A stretch of DNA of 64,000 nucleotides from assembly GCF_003149105.1 (NCBI RefSeq), contig NZ_QGDS01000011.1:62001-126000 (forward strand), written 5' to 3'. The notes below the pieces were generated by a model, which did no database searches, was not told where the DNA came from, and saw nothing but the letters and a program-made list of their open reading frames with translations. The translations under genes and the position numbers were made by a program. This DNA comes from Faecalicatena contorta. GTDB lineage: Bacteria > Bacillota > Clostridia > Lachnospirales > Lachnospiraceae. This document shows, in pieces, positions 41,979-50,017 of the stretch (position 1 is the first letter of the stretch; every line of letters begins with the position of its first letter).

Positions 41979-42713
41979 TTATTTCTCGATTGTTCCAAAG
42001 CCAATCTCCTCAAAGTAGGTCTTTCTGACGATTGACTTCATGTCTGTTTTATCCCGTTCAGCCATAATCCGATACAGTTTTTGATGTGCTTCCAAAAATT
42101 CTTCTTCTTTTCCTGTCTCCAATATACGCTTAACGGTCTCATAGCGGATTGCGTGAGTTAATACCCGAACTACCTTGTTAATCTTATCTACCAATGGGTT
42201 ATTACCTATATTTGAGATAGCGATATGAAACTCGTTATCCGCTTCAAATACATTCTGGACATTACCTGCACCCCTGGAAATCTCTTCCCGCATCTTTTCC
42301 AATAGCACAGCCAGATGCTCCAGATCTTCCTGAGTATATTTCTCCATTGCAACCTGCATAACTCCCACTTCCATCATCTCTCTTAATTCCATAAGATCCT
42401 TATAAGAATCTGAAGTGTCTAAAATAATTCCGTATATCATAGGATCAATCATTGATTCCCTAAATCCTTCACAGACAAAAGTTCCTTCTGCTCTCCGGAT
42501 TTCCAGAATCCCCAGATATACCAATATCTTAATCGCTTCACGGACAGAATTGCGGCCTACGCCAAAGCTTTCTGCTAATTCAATTTCTGTGGGAAGTTTA
42601 TCGCCCGGCCGTAATTTTCTCTGCAGCATTGCCTCTGTCAGACTATTAATCACTAATTGTACAACCGATTCACTATTTACTTTTTTAAAATAACTTTCAC
42701 CACTATTTTGCAT
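41979..42713 (-). CDS. FadR-type GntR family transcriptional regulator
   Basis: 244 residues. Winged helix 15-80 (LRPGDKLPTEIELAESFGVGRNSVREAIKIL) and a C-terminal FCD all-helical ligand domain (LMELREMMEVGVMQVAMEKY, DNEFHIAISNIGNNPLV) with the His and Asp residues that bind metal and carboxylate ligands. FCD regulators usually sense organic acids such as sugar acids. It has its own promoter carrying an operator that recurs in the TRAP promoter at 48329, which identifies its target. Confidence 0.93.
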   Translation of the reverse strand: MQNSGESYFKKVNSESVVQLVINSLTEAMLQRKLRPGDKLPTEIELAESFGVGRNSVREAIKILVYLGILEIRRAEGTFVCEGFRESMIDPMIYGIILDTSDSYKDLMELREMMEVGVMQVAMEKYTQEDLEHLAVLLEKMREEISRGAGNVQNVFEADNEFHIAISNIGNNPLVDKINKVVRVLTHAIRYETVKRILETGKEEEFLEAHQKLYRIMAERDKTDMKSIVRKTYFEEIGFGTIEK

Positions 42714-42735
42714 TTCCTTCTACCCCTCATCTGTA

Positions 42736-42751
42736 TGTCCTAATGTCCTAC
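42736..42751 (-). promoter_or_regulatory. GntR operator 1 (autoregulation)
   Basis: GTAGGACATTAGGACA on the minus strand is a tandem of TAGGAC-type half units placed over the transcription start of the gntR promoter. It matches the site at 48329-48344 in 12 of 16 positions, with the four differences being two TG-to-CA changes at equivalent places in each half. Confidence 0.72.
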
Positions 42752-42756
42752 ATAGT

Positions 42757-42785
42757 ATCATAACATTGCATTGTTAATTTGTAAA
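42757..42785 (-). promoter_or_regulatory. Promoter of the gntR gene
   Basis: On the minus strand TTTACA (42780-42785) and TATGAT (42757-42762) are 17 bases apart; TGT precedes the -10. The operator begins six bases downstream. The stretch from 42786 to the SDR stop at 42890 holds only a GC-rich dyad (near 42814-42838) and a small TTTAGGA/TCCTAAA hairpin (42848-42869). Confidence 0.72.
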
Positions 42786-42889
42786 CAATTTTTCAGATGA
42801 GGGGGAGGTTTTCCAGGCGGCTCATGGCATGACCGCCCAGAATCTTTTTTAGGAAGAAATCATCCTAAATATCAATATTTTGAATATAA

Positions 42890-43648
42890 TTAATCCATAT
42901 GTGAACCACCGTTAATATCAATTTCTTCTCCTGTTATATAGGAAGCTTCCTTAGATGCTAAGAATACAATTGTATCAGCAACCTCCTGGGTCTGTCCCGG
43001 CCGTCCCATTGGAATTTGGCTTATCACCTGGTCAGCCTCTTCTTTCGGCAGTGACTTCCATATCTCTGTATCAATCAATCCCGGACAAACACTATTAATA
43101 GTGATTCCCTCGGCTGAAATTTCCCTTGAAAGATTCTTGGAAAATGCCAAAACTGCAGCTTTAGAGGCAGAGTAATGTGCCCCACCGAACACTCCACCGC
43201 CACGTTTACCTGATACTGAAGAAAGATTTACAATTCTTCCGTATTTTGCTTCACGCATCGGCTTCATACAAGCCTGAGTACATAAGAACAGTCCATACAT
43301 ATTGACTTCAAAAATTTTTCTGATGTCCGCAAGAGTCATATCCTCCACGGTTACTTTTTGGGAGATTCCTGCATTATTTATCAGCACATCCAGCCTTCCA
43401 TAAGCATCCATTACTTCTTTAACCATGTTTTGCACTGATTCTTCTGACGTAACATTTACCACTACGCCCATGGCTTCGCCGCCTTCACTCTTTATCTCAT
43501 TAACAGTATCCTGTATTCCTGCCTCATTAATATCAGCAATTACTACTGCTGCCTTCTGTTTTGCAAATGTCTTGGCAATAGTTTTTCCAATTCCTTTTGG
43601 AGAACCGCTCCCAGTTACAATCACTACCTGTCCGTCAAAATCAAACAT
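42890..43648 (-). CDS. SDR family oxidoreductase, last gene of TRAP operon
   Basis: 252 residues. VVIVTGSGSPKGIGKTIAKTF (slightly expanded glycine loop), VLINNAGISQ, Ser in VNLSSVSGKRG, and Tyr-x-x-x-Lys in HYSASKAAV. It resembles 3-ketoacyl-ACP reductase-like sugar or sugar-acid dehydrogenases. Position after the split transketolase in a TRAP operon suggests oxidation or reduction of the imported compound. The ribosome binding site is GAGAGG, 10 bases upstream. Confidence 0.9.
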   Translation of the reverse strand: MFDFDGQVVIVTGSGSPKGIGKTIAKTFAKQKAAVVIADINEAGIQDTVNEIKSEGGEAMGVVVNVTSEESVQNMVKEVMDAYGRLDVLINNAGISQKVTVEDMTLADIRKIFEVNMYGLFLCTQACMKPMREAKYGRIVNLSSVSGKRGGGVFGGAHYSASKAAVLAFSKNLSREISAEGITINSVCPGLIDTEIWKSLPKEEADQVISQIPMGRPGQTQEVADTIVFLASKEASYITGEEIDINGGSHMD

Positions 43649-43666
43649 CTTTGTTAACCTCTCATT

Positions 43667-44602
43667 CTATTTTAATAATTCTTCCGCCGTCTTTACTATA
43701 TTTTCCACCGTAATTCCATTCATCTCCAACAGCCTCTCGTATGGTGCTGACTGGCCAAACTGATCTTGAACACCAATTCGCTTTACAGTTGTATTTCCCT
43801 GTTCTGCCGCCACTTCACTGACTGCACTTCCCAGGCCATTCATGATGTTATGGTCTTCTACTGTAATAATCTTACCGTTATCGGTCACGCACTCCATAAC
43901 AGCATCTACATCCAGCGGTTTAATCGTATGCATATCAAACAACTTCACTGAAACGCCTTTTTTCTCCAATTCTTCTGCGGCTTTTAAAGCAATGGATACA
44001 GTGTCACCATTGGCGATAATTGACACGTCTTTCCCATCCTTTAACTTTAATGCCTTGCCTATCTCAAACTCTGTATTTTCATCATAAATTACCGGGATTG
44101 CATCTCTGGTAAAACGCAAATACACGGGACCATCATATTCTGCCGCCGCTGCCACCAGTTTTTTTGCAGCATAGTAGTCTGCCGGCATCAGCACTGTCAT
44201 ATTAGGAATGGTTCTGAGCACTCCCATGTCTTCTATACTCTGATGGCTGGCTCCATCATTAGCCGGTGTCACACCCCCATGTGAACATGCTATCTTTACA
44301 CTCAAATCAGGGTAGCAAATCTCCTGACGAATCATCTCGCACATACGCAGTGACCCAAACACTGCATAAGTTACTACAAATGGGATCTTTCCGCAGGTGG
44401 CAAGCCCCGCAGCTACACCTGCTGCATTTTGCTCCGCAATCCCGACGTTAAGGTATTGTTCCGGCAATGCTTCTCTAAAACCTACTGTTTTGCATGATTT
44501 TCCGATGTCGGCATCAACCACATATATATTTTTATTCTCTTTTCCTAACTTTACAATCTCTTCGCCAAATCCATCTCTGGTTGCTTTCTTTGTTTTGCTC
44601 AT
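43667..44602 (-). CDS. Transketolase, C-terminal subunit
   Basis: 311 residues carrying the pyrimidine-binding and C-terminal domains of transketolase: VGIAEQNAAGVAAGLATCGK (Glu contacting thiamine), FVVTYAVFGSLRMCEMIRQE, ACSHGGVTPANDGASHQSIED, and KIITVEDHNIMNGLGSAVSE. Together with the N-terminal subunit 12 bases upstream it makes a two-subunit enzyme. GGAGG precedes ATG 44602. The start MSKTKKATRDGFGEEIVKLG is typical of such split subunits. Confidence 0.94.
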   Translation of the reverse strand: MSKTKKATRDGFGEEIVKLGKENKNIYVVDADIGKSCKTVGFREALPEQYLNVGIAEQNAAGVAAGLATCGKIPFVVTYAVFGSLRMCEMIRQEICYPDLSVKIACSHGGVTPANDGASHQSIEDMGVLRTIPNMTVLMPADYYAAKKLVAAAAEYDGPVYLRFTRDAIPVIYDENTEFEIGKALKLKDGKDVSIIANGDTVSIALKAAEELEKKGVSVKLFDMHTIKPLDVDAVMECVTDNGKIITVEDHNIMNGLGSAVSEVAAEQGNTTVKRIGVQDQFGQSAPYERLLEMNGITVENIVKTAEELLK

Positions 44603-44614
44603 CTCATACCTCCA

Positions 44615-45454
44615 CTAACACATCTCAAGCTGCTCATCCAGTTCTTTAATTGCCATTTCGTACTCTTCTTTATTCGGTGCTACACCATGCCAGCAGCATT
44701 CATTCTCCATATAAGAAACTCCGTTTCCTTTTACTGTATTAGCGAAAATACATTTCGGTTTTCCGTTCCTGGTCATCTTGATGCGTTCCAGAGTATCTAC
44801 AATTTCCTGCATATCGTGCCCATTGATTTCATATGTATCAAATCCAAAGGCTTCAAACTTTTTCCCTAAATGGATATTTGGCATTACTTCATCTGTGATT
44901 CCGTCAATCTGTAAGTTATTGTTATCAACAAACACAATCAAGTTGTCCAGTTGATATTTGTGCGCTGTTTGAGCCGCTTCCCATATTTCACCTTCCTGGC
45001 ACTCACCGTCGCCAACCACAACAAATACGCGGTAATCTTTATTATCCCTTTTCGCTGCGATTCCCATTCCAACACCGCAGGCCAGCCCCTGACCCAGAGA
45101 ACCTGTAGAAATATCAATGCCGGGGCATTTCTTCATATCCGGATGCCCTTGGAGCATAGACCCTTCCTGCCTCAATGTATCCAATGCTTTCTCATCAAAG
45201 TATCCTCTTGCTGCCAGTGCTGCATACTGAATCGGGCATACATGGCCTTTTGATAACACAAATCTGTCCCTGTCTTCCCAATTTGGATTCTGTGGGTCAA
45301 TATCCATTTCTCTAAAATAGAGTGCCGTTACAAAATCTGCTGCTGAAAGCGAACCGCCGGGATGTCCTGACTGTGCTTTATATACCATGGTAATTACTTT
45401 TTTCTTCAAATCAATACACTGCCTTTTGAGTGACTGCACACTTACGTTCTTCAT
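44615..45454 (-). CDS. Transketolase, N-terminal subunit
   Basis: 279 residues with the thiamine diphosphate domain: KAQSGHPGGSLSAADFVTALY, SKGHVCPIQYAAL, LGQGLACGVGMGIAAKR, and the metal/ThDP motif GDGECQEGEIWEAAQTA with VDNNNLQIDG. Split transketolases exist for central metabolism and also for special routes: apulose 4-phosphate transketolase in apiose degradation and the sulfofructose transketolase of the sulfo-TK pathway. Substrate here is unproven. AAAGGA precedes ATG 45454. Confidence 0.94.
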   Translation of the reverse strand: MKNVSVQSLKRQCIDLKKKVITMVYKAQSGHPGGSLSAADFVTALYFREMDIDPQNPNWEDRDRFVLSKGHVCPIQYAALAARGYFDEKALDTLRQEGSMLQGHPDMKKCPGIDISTGSLGQGLACGVGMGIAAKRDNKDYRVFVVVGDGECQEGEIWEAAQTAHKYQLDNLIVFVDNNNLQIDGITDEVMPNIHLGKKFEAFGFDTYEINGHDMQEIVDTLERIKMTRNGKPKCIFANTVKGNGVSYMENECCWHGVAPNKEEYEMAIKELDEQLEMC

Positions 45455-45467
45455 CTTTTTTCCTTTC

Positions 45468-46751
45468 TTAAATAAACAATAGCGAAATCTTAGGTATATA
45501 GGTCACTATGAGCAATACGATTATTGCTGCCAATATTAAAGAGATTACCGCTTTTGAAATCTGCTTTAGGTTGACATTTCCACCCCCGCACGCTACATAG
45601 AGATTCACTCCAACCGGCGGTGTAAATAACCCGATTGCGAGATTTACAATCATAACAACACCGAGGTGTATCAAATCAACACCCAGTGCCTGTGCCACCG
45701 GCACGAACAATGGTGTAAATATATATAAAGCTGATGTGGAATCTAAAAAGCAGCCGGCAATCAAGAGAATAATATTCACAATAATAAAGAATACAATAAC
45801 ACTCCCTCCAGTCATTGATTCCAGTCCGGAGCTGATTGCCACATCCAGTCTTGCCCTTGTCAACACATAAGCAAACAAGCTGGCTGCCGCTGTAATAAAC
45901 ATAACTGTTGCTGTGGTAGAAGCCGTGTCTATTAATATCTGATAAAATTCCTTAATATGTATTTGTTTATATATGAAAATTCCAACAAATAAACCATAAA
46001 TTACTGATACCGCTGCCGCTTCAGTTGGTGTAAAGATACCACCGTAAATACCTCCCAGAATGATAACCGGCATTAACAGTCCCCAAAAAGCATCTTTAAA
46101 AGCTTTCCATCGTTCTGCACCGGAAGCCTTGGAGTTTGCCTTTAAATTCATCTTTCTTCCGATTATTAATGCTACGATTAATAATGCCGCTCCCATGATT
46201 AACCCGGGAACCAGACCTGACAGAAAAAGTTGTCCGATAGATGCATCTGCAATTGAGCCATATACCACGAAGGTAATAGATGGAGGAATGATAACCCCGA
46301 TTGCCCCTGCCGCTGCCATCAATGCTGCTGAAAAGGCCGGTGTATAACCTGACTTAATCATTGCCGGTACTACAATAACACCAAGTGCGGCTACTGTTGC
46401 CGGTCCTGAACCAGAGATTGCCGCAAAAAAGCAGGATACTATAACGCATACCATTGCTAATCCGCCTCTGATATGCCCTACACAAGATTCTGCAAGAGCA
46501 ATCAGTTTTCCTGAAATTCCTGCCTTTTCCATAATATTGCCGGCAAAAATAAAGAATGGAATTGCCAGCAATACAAATTTACTTGTGGATGATGAGACAA
46601 TCATCGGCAGGCTGCTCATAACCGTATCAAGAGGTCTTCCTGCCCCCTGCATAAGCATTGCTATAACACTGGAAGCACCAAGGCATACCGCAATCGGTGC
46701 ACCAATAAACAATAGAACTGCAAATACCAAAAATAACACCGCTGCTATCAT
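45468..46751 (-). CDS. TRAP transporter large permease (DctM)
   Basis: 427 residues, about 12 hydrophobic helices. Typical DctM segments: AIPFFIFAGNIMEKAGISGKL, SGSGPATVAALGVIVVPAM, AAAGAIGVIIPPSITFVVYG and LAIGLFTPPVGVNLYVACG. Its ATG overlaps the stop of dctQ by four bases (ATGA). It forms the ion-coupled channel for an organic-anion substrate. Confidence 0.95.
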   Translation of the reverse strand: MIAAVLFLVFAVLLFIGAPIAVCLGASSVIAMLMQGAGRPLDTVMSSLPMIVSSSTSKFVLLAIPFFIFAGNIMEKAGISGKLIALAESCVGHIRGGLAMVCVIVSCFFAAISGSGPATVAALGVIVVPAMIKSGYTPAFSAALMAAAGAIGVIIPPSITFVVYGSIADASIGQLFLSGLVPGLIMGAALLIVALIIGRKMNLKANSKASGAERWKAFKDAFWGLLMPVIILGGIYGGIFTPTEAAAVSVIYGLFVGIFIYKQIHIKEFYQILIDTASTTATVMFITAAASLFAYVLTRARLDVAISSGLESMTGGSVIVFFIIVNIILLIAGCFLDSTSALYIFTPLFVPVAQALGVDLIHLGVVMIVNLAIGLFTPPVGVNLYVACGGGNVNLKQISKAVISLILAAIIVLLIVTYIPKISLLFI

Positions 46752-47239
46752 GACTTAGCCACCTCCTCATCATTTTTCTCCGGGGTATTCTTAACTTCAG
46801 CAATTAAGACCTGCATAAACCGCGCCGTTGCAAAAAATGCACCAAAGGGAACAAAAGAACCAAATATCCATTCCGGCCACTGCATTCCGGCCGTTACCTG
46901 CCCTAACAATACCTGATTCATCACCATCTTAATCCCATAGAAAAATATGGCTGCACAAAACACTGTTGCTATAGAAAATCCAATAACGTTAAGCACTTTT
47001 CTTGCCTTGAATCCGACTGCATCTGTAATAATACTCAAACCTAAATGTGCGCCTCTTTTTGCTGCAATTGCTGTCCCAAGTAAACTCAGAAGTACAAACA
47101 GATAAGTTGTAATTTCCTCGGAAAAAGAAAATGATGCACTAAATACATATCTGGATACTACATTTGCAAAAGTTAAAACCGTCATAACAATTAGGCAGAT
47201 TGATGATAATATTTCTTCAATTTTATCTAAAAACCTCAT
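46748..47239 (-). CDS. TRAP transporter small permease (DctQ)
   Basis: 163 residues with four membrane helices: LIVMTVLTFANVVSRYVFSA, EEITTYLFVLLSLLGTAIAA with the conserved RGAHLGLSI motif, and a C-terminal helix pair. It partners DctM at 45468 and the binding protein at 47257. The ribosome binding site AAGGAG is 11 bases from ATG 47239. Confidence 0.93.
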   Translation of the reverse strand: MRFLDKIEEILSSICLIVMTVLTFANVVSRYVFSASFSFSEEITTYLFVLLSLLGTAIAAKRGAHLGLSIITDAVGFKARKVLNVIGFSIATVFCAAIFFYGIKMVMNQVLLGQVTAGMQWPEWIFGSFVPFGAFFATARFMQVLIAEVKNTPEKNDEEVAKS

Positions 47240-47256
47240 ACTCTCATATTCTCCTT

Positions 47257-48285
47257 CTACTTTATCTGGAAAGCTTGTCTGGCTTCTTCACCATACTTAT
47301 CAATAAATTTCTGACGAGTCTCTTTCATGACTTCTTCAAATGCCTCCATCTCCTCATCTGTCAATGTGGTCACTTTCATTCCTGCCTCCTCAAATTTTTG
47401 AACCAACTCTTTTTCTTCTTTTTCCAGAGTATCCCGTCCCCATTCACATGCTTCAGCTGCCTTCTCCTGTAAAAGTTCCTGGGTCTTTGGTTCCAGAGAA
47501 TCCCAAATCTTAGTATTTGCTACAAATAAATTGTTCTCATAAGAATAATTCCACAGGGTCATGTAATCTTGTATTTCACTCATTTTTGATGAATCTGTAA
47601 TGACTACACCATTTTCCTGTCCATCAATAGTTCCCTGCTGAATTGCAGTAAACACTTCACTCCAGCTCATTGCTACCGGATCAGCTTTCAAAGTTCTAAA
47701 GAATCCCATAAACACTTCGCTCCCGGGCACGCGGATTTTTAATCCTGCAACATCTTCTGGAGTTCTGACTTCTCTCTTGCTATTTGTAAGTTGGCGGAAA
47801 CCGTTGTGATATGATCCTAAAAAAGTAATTCCTTTTGCTGCCAAACGCTCTGCATAATAATCACCGCCGGTTTCATCAATGATTTTTCTGGCCTCTGTAT
47901 AATCAGCAAATATCCACGGAACAGTAGCCGCTGCCAGCTGCTCATCAATAACTGACATCGTACTGGTTGCATAGGATGCAAGGTCAACAGCTCCACCTGC
48001 AATCATCTCGATCCCTTTCGAGGCATTTCCTCCTGCCAACTGGTCATTGGGATAAACTTCAATCGTAACCTCCCCTCCTGAAGCTTTCTCTACCAGTTCG
48101 GCGAATTTGTTTGCAACCCTTGTGTCCATTTGAATGTCCGTTCCGTTTACAGCCATTACTAAATCAATCTTCTGATACTCACTATCACCGGATGATGTTG
48201 TACCTGCTTCACTCCCACATCCACCAGAACATAACCCTAATAGTAATGTAAGTGATAATAATACAGCCCACTTCTTTGCTTTCAT
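47257..48285 (-). CDS. TRAP transporter substrate-binding lipoprotein (DctP)
   Basis: 342 residues. Signal sequence with lipobox LCSGGC, then a DctP fold: GGEVTIEVYPNDQLAGGNASKGIEMI begins the ligand domain, and LKIRVPGSEVFMGFFRTLKADPVAM contains the conserved Arg that binds the carboxylate of the substrate. This favours an organic acid such as a sugar acid. ATG 48285 follows GGGAGG; the frame runs ten codons further upstream without a site. First gene of the operon. Confidence 0.93.
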   Translation of the reverse strand: MKAKKWAVLLSLTLLLGLCSGGCGSEAGTTSSGDSEYQKIDLVMAVNGTDIQMDTRVANKFAELVEKASGGEVTIEVYPNDQLAGGNASKGIEMIAGGAVDLASYATSTMSVIDEQLAAATVPWIFADYTEARKIIDETGGDYYAERLAAKGITFLGSYHNGFRQLTNSKREVRTPEDVAGLKIRVPGSEVFMGFFRTLKADPVAMSWSEVFTAIQQGTIDGQENGVVITDSSKMSEIQDYMTLWNYSYENNLFVANTKIWDSLEPKTQELLQEKAAEACEWGRDTLEKEEKELVQKFEEAGMKVTTLTDEEMEAFEEVMKETRQKFIDKYGEEARQAFQIK

Positions 48286-48328
48286 AGGTTCCTCCCTTTT
48301 CCTTTTTGTTTTCACTTCTTTGTAGGTT

Positions 48329-48358
48329 CATCCTAACATCCTACGTTTAGGTTGTCAA
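48329..48358 (-). promoter_or_regulatory. TRAP operon promoter with GntR operator 2
   Basis: On the minus strand TTGACA (48353-48358) and TAGGAT (48330-48335) are 17 bases apart. GTAGGATGTTAGGATG (48329-48344) overlaps the -10 and matches the operator in front of gntR, so binding would block polymerase. ATG 48285 is about 45 bases downstream. Confidence 0.78.
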
Positions 48359-48445
48359 TCTGTTTTTGCATATTCTATAATACTCACAGATTTAACCTTT
48401 TCTTTTTGTAGCTTATGCACAATAGGAATTTTATTTTGCCCTAAC

Positions 48446-48481
48446 AAAAAGGACACTACCCATTGTTTGGGAAATGTCCTT
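48446..48481 (-). terminator. Terminator of the LarA/aldolase operon
   Basis: AAGGACA and TGTCCTT (48449-48455 and 48475-48481) with an inner CCCA/TGGG helix form the stem; the minus-strand RNA then reads five U residues. It lies 40 bases after the stop of the LarA-like gene and ends the operon starting at 60271. Confidence 0.82.
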
Positions 48482-48520
48482 AAGGTATACTTCTTGAACT
48501 ACTTTATTATATTTAAAAAA

Positions 48521-50008
48521 TTATCCCGCACACGGGGAAGTCACTCCATATGCATCCATACTATTTTGTGCCGGATCTTTCATGCACAGATGCACGGACG
48601 ATTTCTTAAATGTCAATGGCAATGCCAGAATATTCGGATTTTCTCCTACAATTTTCTTCTTTGCATCTGCCAGTGCCTCTTCAAATGTAGCACGTGTTTT
48701 CAATCCCATACTCCTTGCATATCCGGGCTGTTCTGCTCCTACAATATAAATCGCGCTGGTATTCATTTCTGCAATGTGCGCGCAGGACATCATGGAAAAT
48801 CCATGGAACGGATGGAATGCATTGGTAAACCGGTACTTTCTTATATACTCTTCATTTGTTGCGAAATATTCGCCCAGGCGGTTCATATCAGGCAGAGTAT
48901 CCATATGATCTTTTTGGAACAGTTCATATGCCTCCCTTAAATATGGCCATAACTCATCGTGAAAATAGCCATTGCATGCAGAAGAGCAGATAATGACACA
49001 ACGGTCACTTATAATGCGTTTAAACCTTAATATCTGGGCACTTAAAGCCTGCATCATCATGATTGGGTTGGTTCCCATTCCATCCCCATAATGGAATTTC
49101 TGGGGCATACCAAATACCAAAACATCATATTTCTTTTCCGCCCAATGCACATAAGTTCTTTTATCTGCGACTTTCCAGCTTATGGGCATCATCTCCTTTG
49201 CATACCCCGAAAAAATTCCGATCTGTCTGGAATTTGTATCAAGTACGGCATCACAGCAGAAAAATGGATGTCCCATTTTTTCTTCCATGTGCATACTGAT
49301 TTCATCAAATTTGTTCCGCATCAGGCTTCCTGCATTTACCGGTGTAAAGTCCTTGCGGTGCATAACGGACGGAACGTGATGGCTGGCAATGCTGCGCCAG
49401 TTTGTAATTCCCGTAGCGCTATGCTTATAGCCGCCGGAATAGCCTCCATATGGATTTCCCTGTACATGCCCAATCAAAATCGGGATATCACTTTCAAACA
49501 CATAACGGCTTATCCATACCGGGTCACCTCTTCTGGTATACCCTAAGTCCACCATATTTTCTTCATCTTCGCTGTCATGACTGATAATCTGTCCTGTATG
49601 CCAGAATTCACCGAATAACTCCTCACCAAATATGGCTTTTGCATCACTTTCCTTGCTGCGGGCATGCAGTCCATTGGAAATGATAAACATGATATCATTC
49701 TTTTCCACACCTGCTGCATACAATTCCTTCAGCATACACTTAATGCTGACTTTTCTATGACTGGTAGGCTGCTCCCCGCCTTTTACACGGTCCGGAACAA
49801 TAAAGGTAACTTTGCTCCCCTTCCGTGCCAGCTCGGTAAGCGTCGGCATGCCAATTGGGTTTGCCAGGCTGTTAAGATAGGCTGCCTCCAGCTTATCTTC
49901 CGGTATGTAATCCGGATCTTTTACTGTCTCTCCCTGTATAAAAATGTCTGTATTGTCCGGCAGCTCTGCTTCCATAGTACCATGTCCATATTCAAATTCT
50001 AGTTTCAT
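48521..50008 (-). CDS. LarA-family nickel-pincer enzyme homologue (C2-epimerase-like)
   Basis: 495 residues, somewhat longer than lactate racemase. Conserved: FIVPDRVKGGEQPT (Arg74), SNGLHARSK (His115, equivalent to His108 of Lactiplantibacillus LarA), YSGGYKHSATG (Lys195, the cofactor-attachment Lys184), and SIASHH (His211, nickel ligand His200). The second catalytic His (His174 of LarA) is Asn185 here (GNPYGGYSGG). LarA homologues epimerise various 2-hydroxy acids, including sugar acids. The substitution suggests altered chemistry or a different base. It is the last gene of a 12-gene operon; ATG 50008 follows AGGAGG. Confidence 0.85.
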   Translation of the reverse strand: MKLEFEYGHGTMEAELPDNTDIFIQGETVKDPDYIPEDKLEAAYLNSLANPIGMPTLTELARKGSKVTFIVPDRVKGGEQPTSHRKVSIKCMLKELYAAGVEKNDIMFIISNGLHARSKESDAKAIFGEELFGEFWHTGQIISHDSEDEENMVDLGYTRRGDPVWISRYVFESDIPILIGHVQGNPYGGYSGGYKHSATGITNWRSIASHHVPSVMHRKDFTPVNAGSLMRNKFDEISMHMEEKMGHPFFCCDAVLDTNSRQIGIFSGYAKEMMPISWKVADKRTYVHWAEKKYDVLVFGMPQKFHYGDGMGTNPIMMMQALSAQILRFKRIISDRCVIICSSACNGYFHDELWPYLREAYELFQKDHMDTLPDMNRLGEYFATNEEYIRKYRFTNAFHPFHGFSMMSCAHIAEMNTSAIYIVGAEQPGYARSMGLKTRATFEEALADAKKKIVGENPNILALPLTFKKSSVHLCMKDPAQNSMDAYGVTSPCAG

Positions 50009-50017
50009 AGTGCCCTC

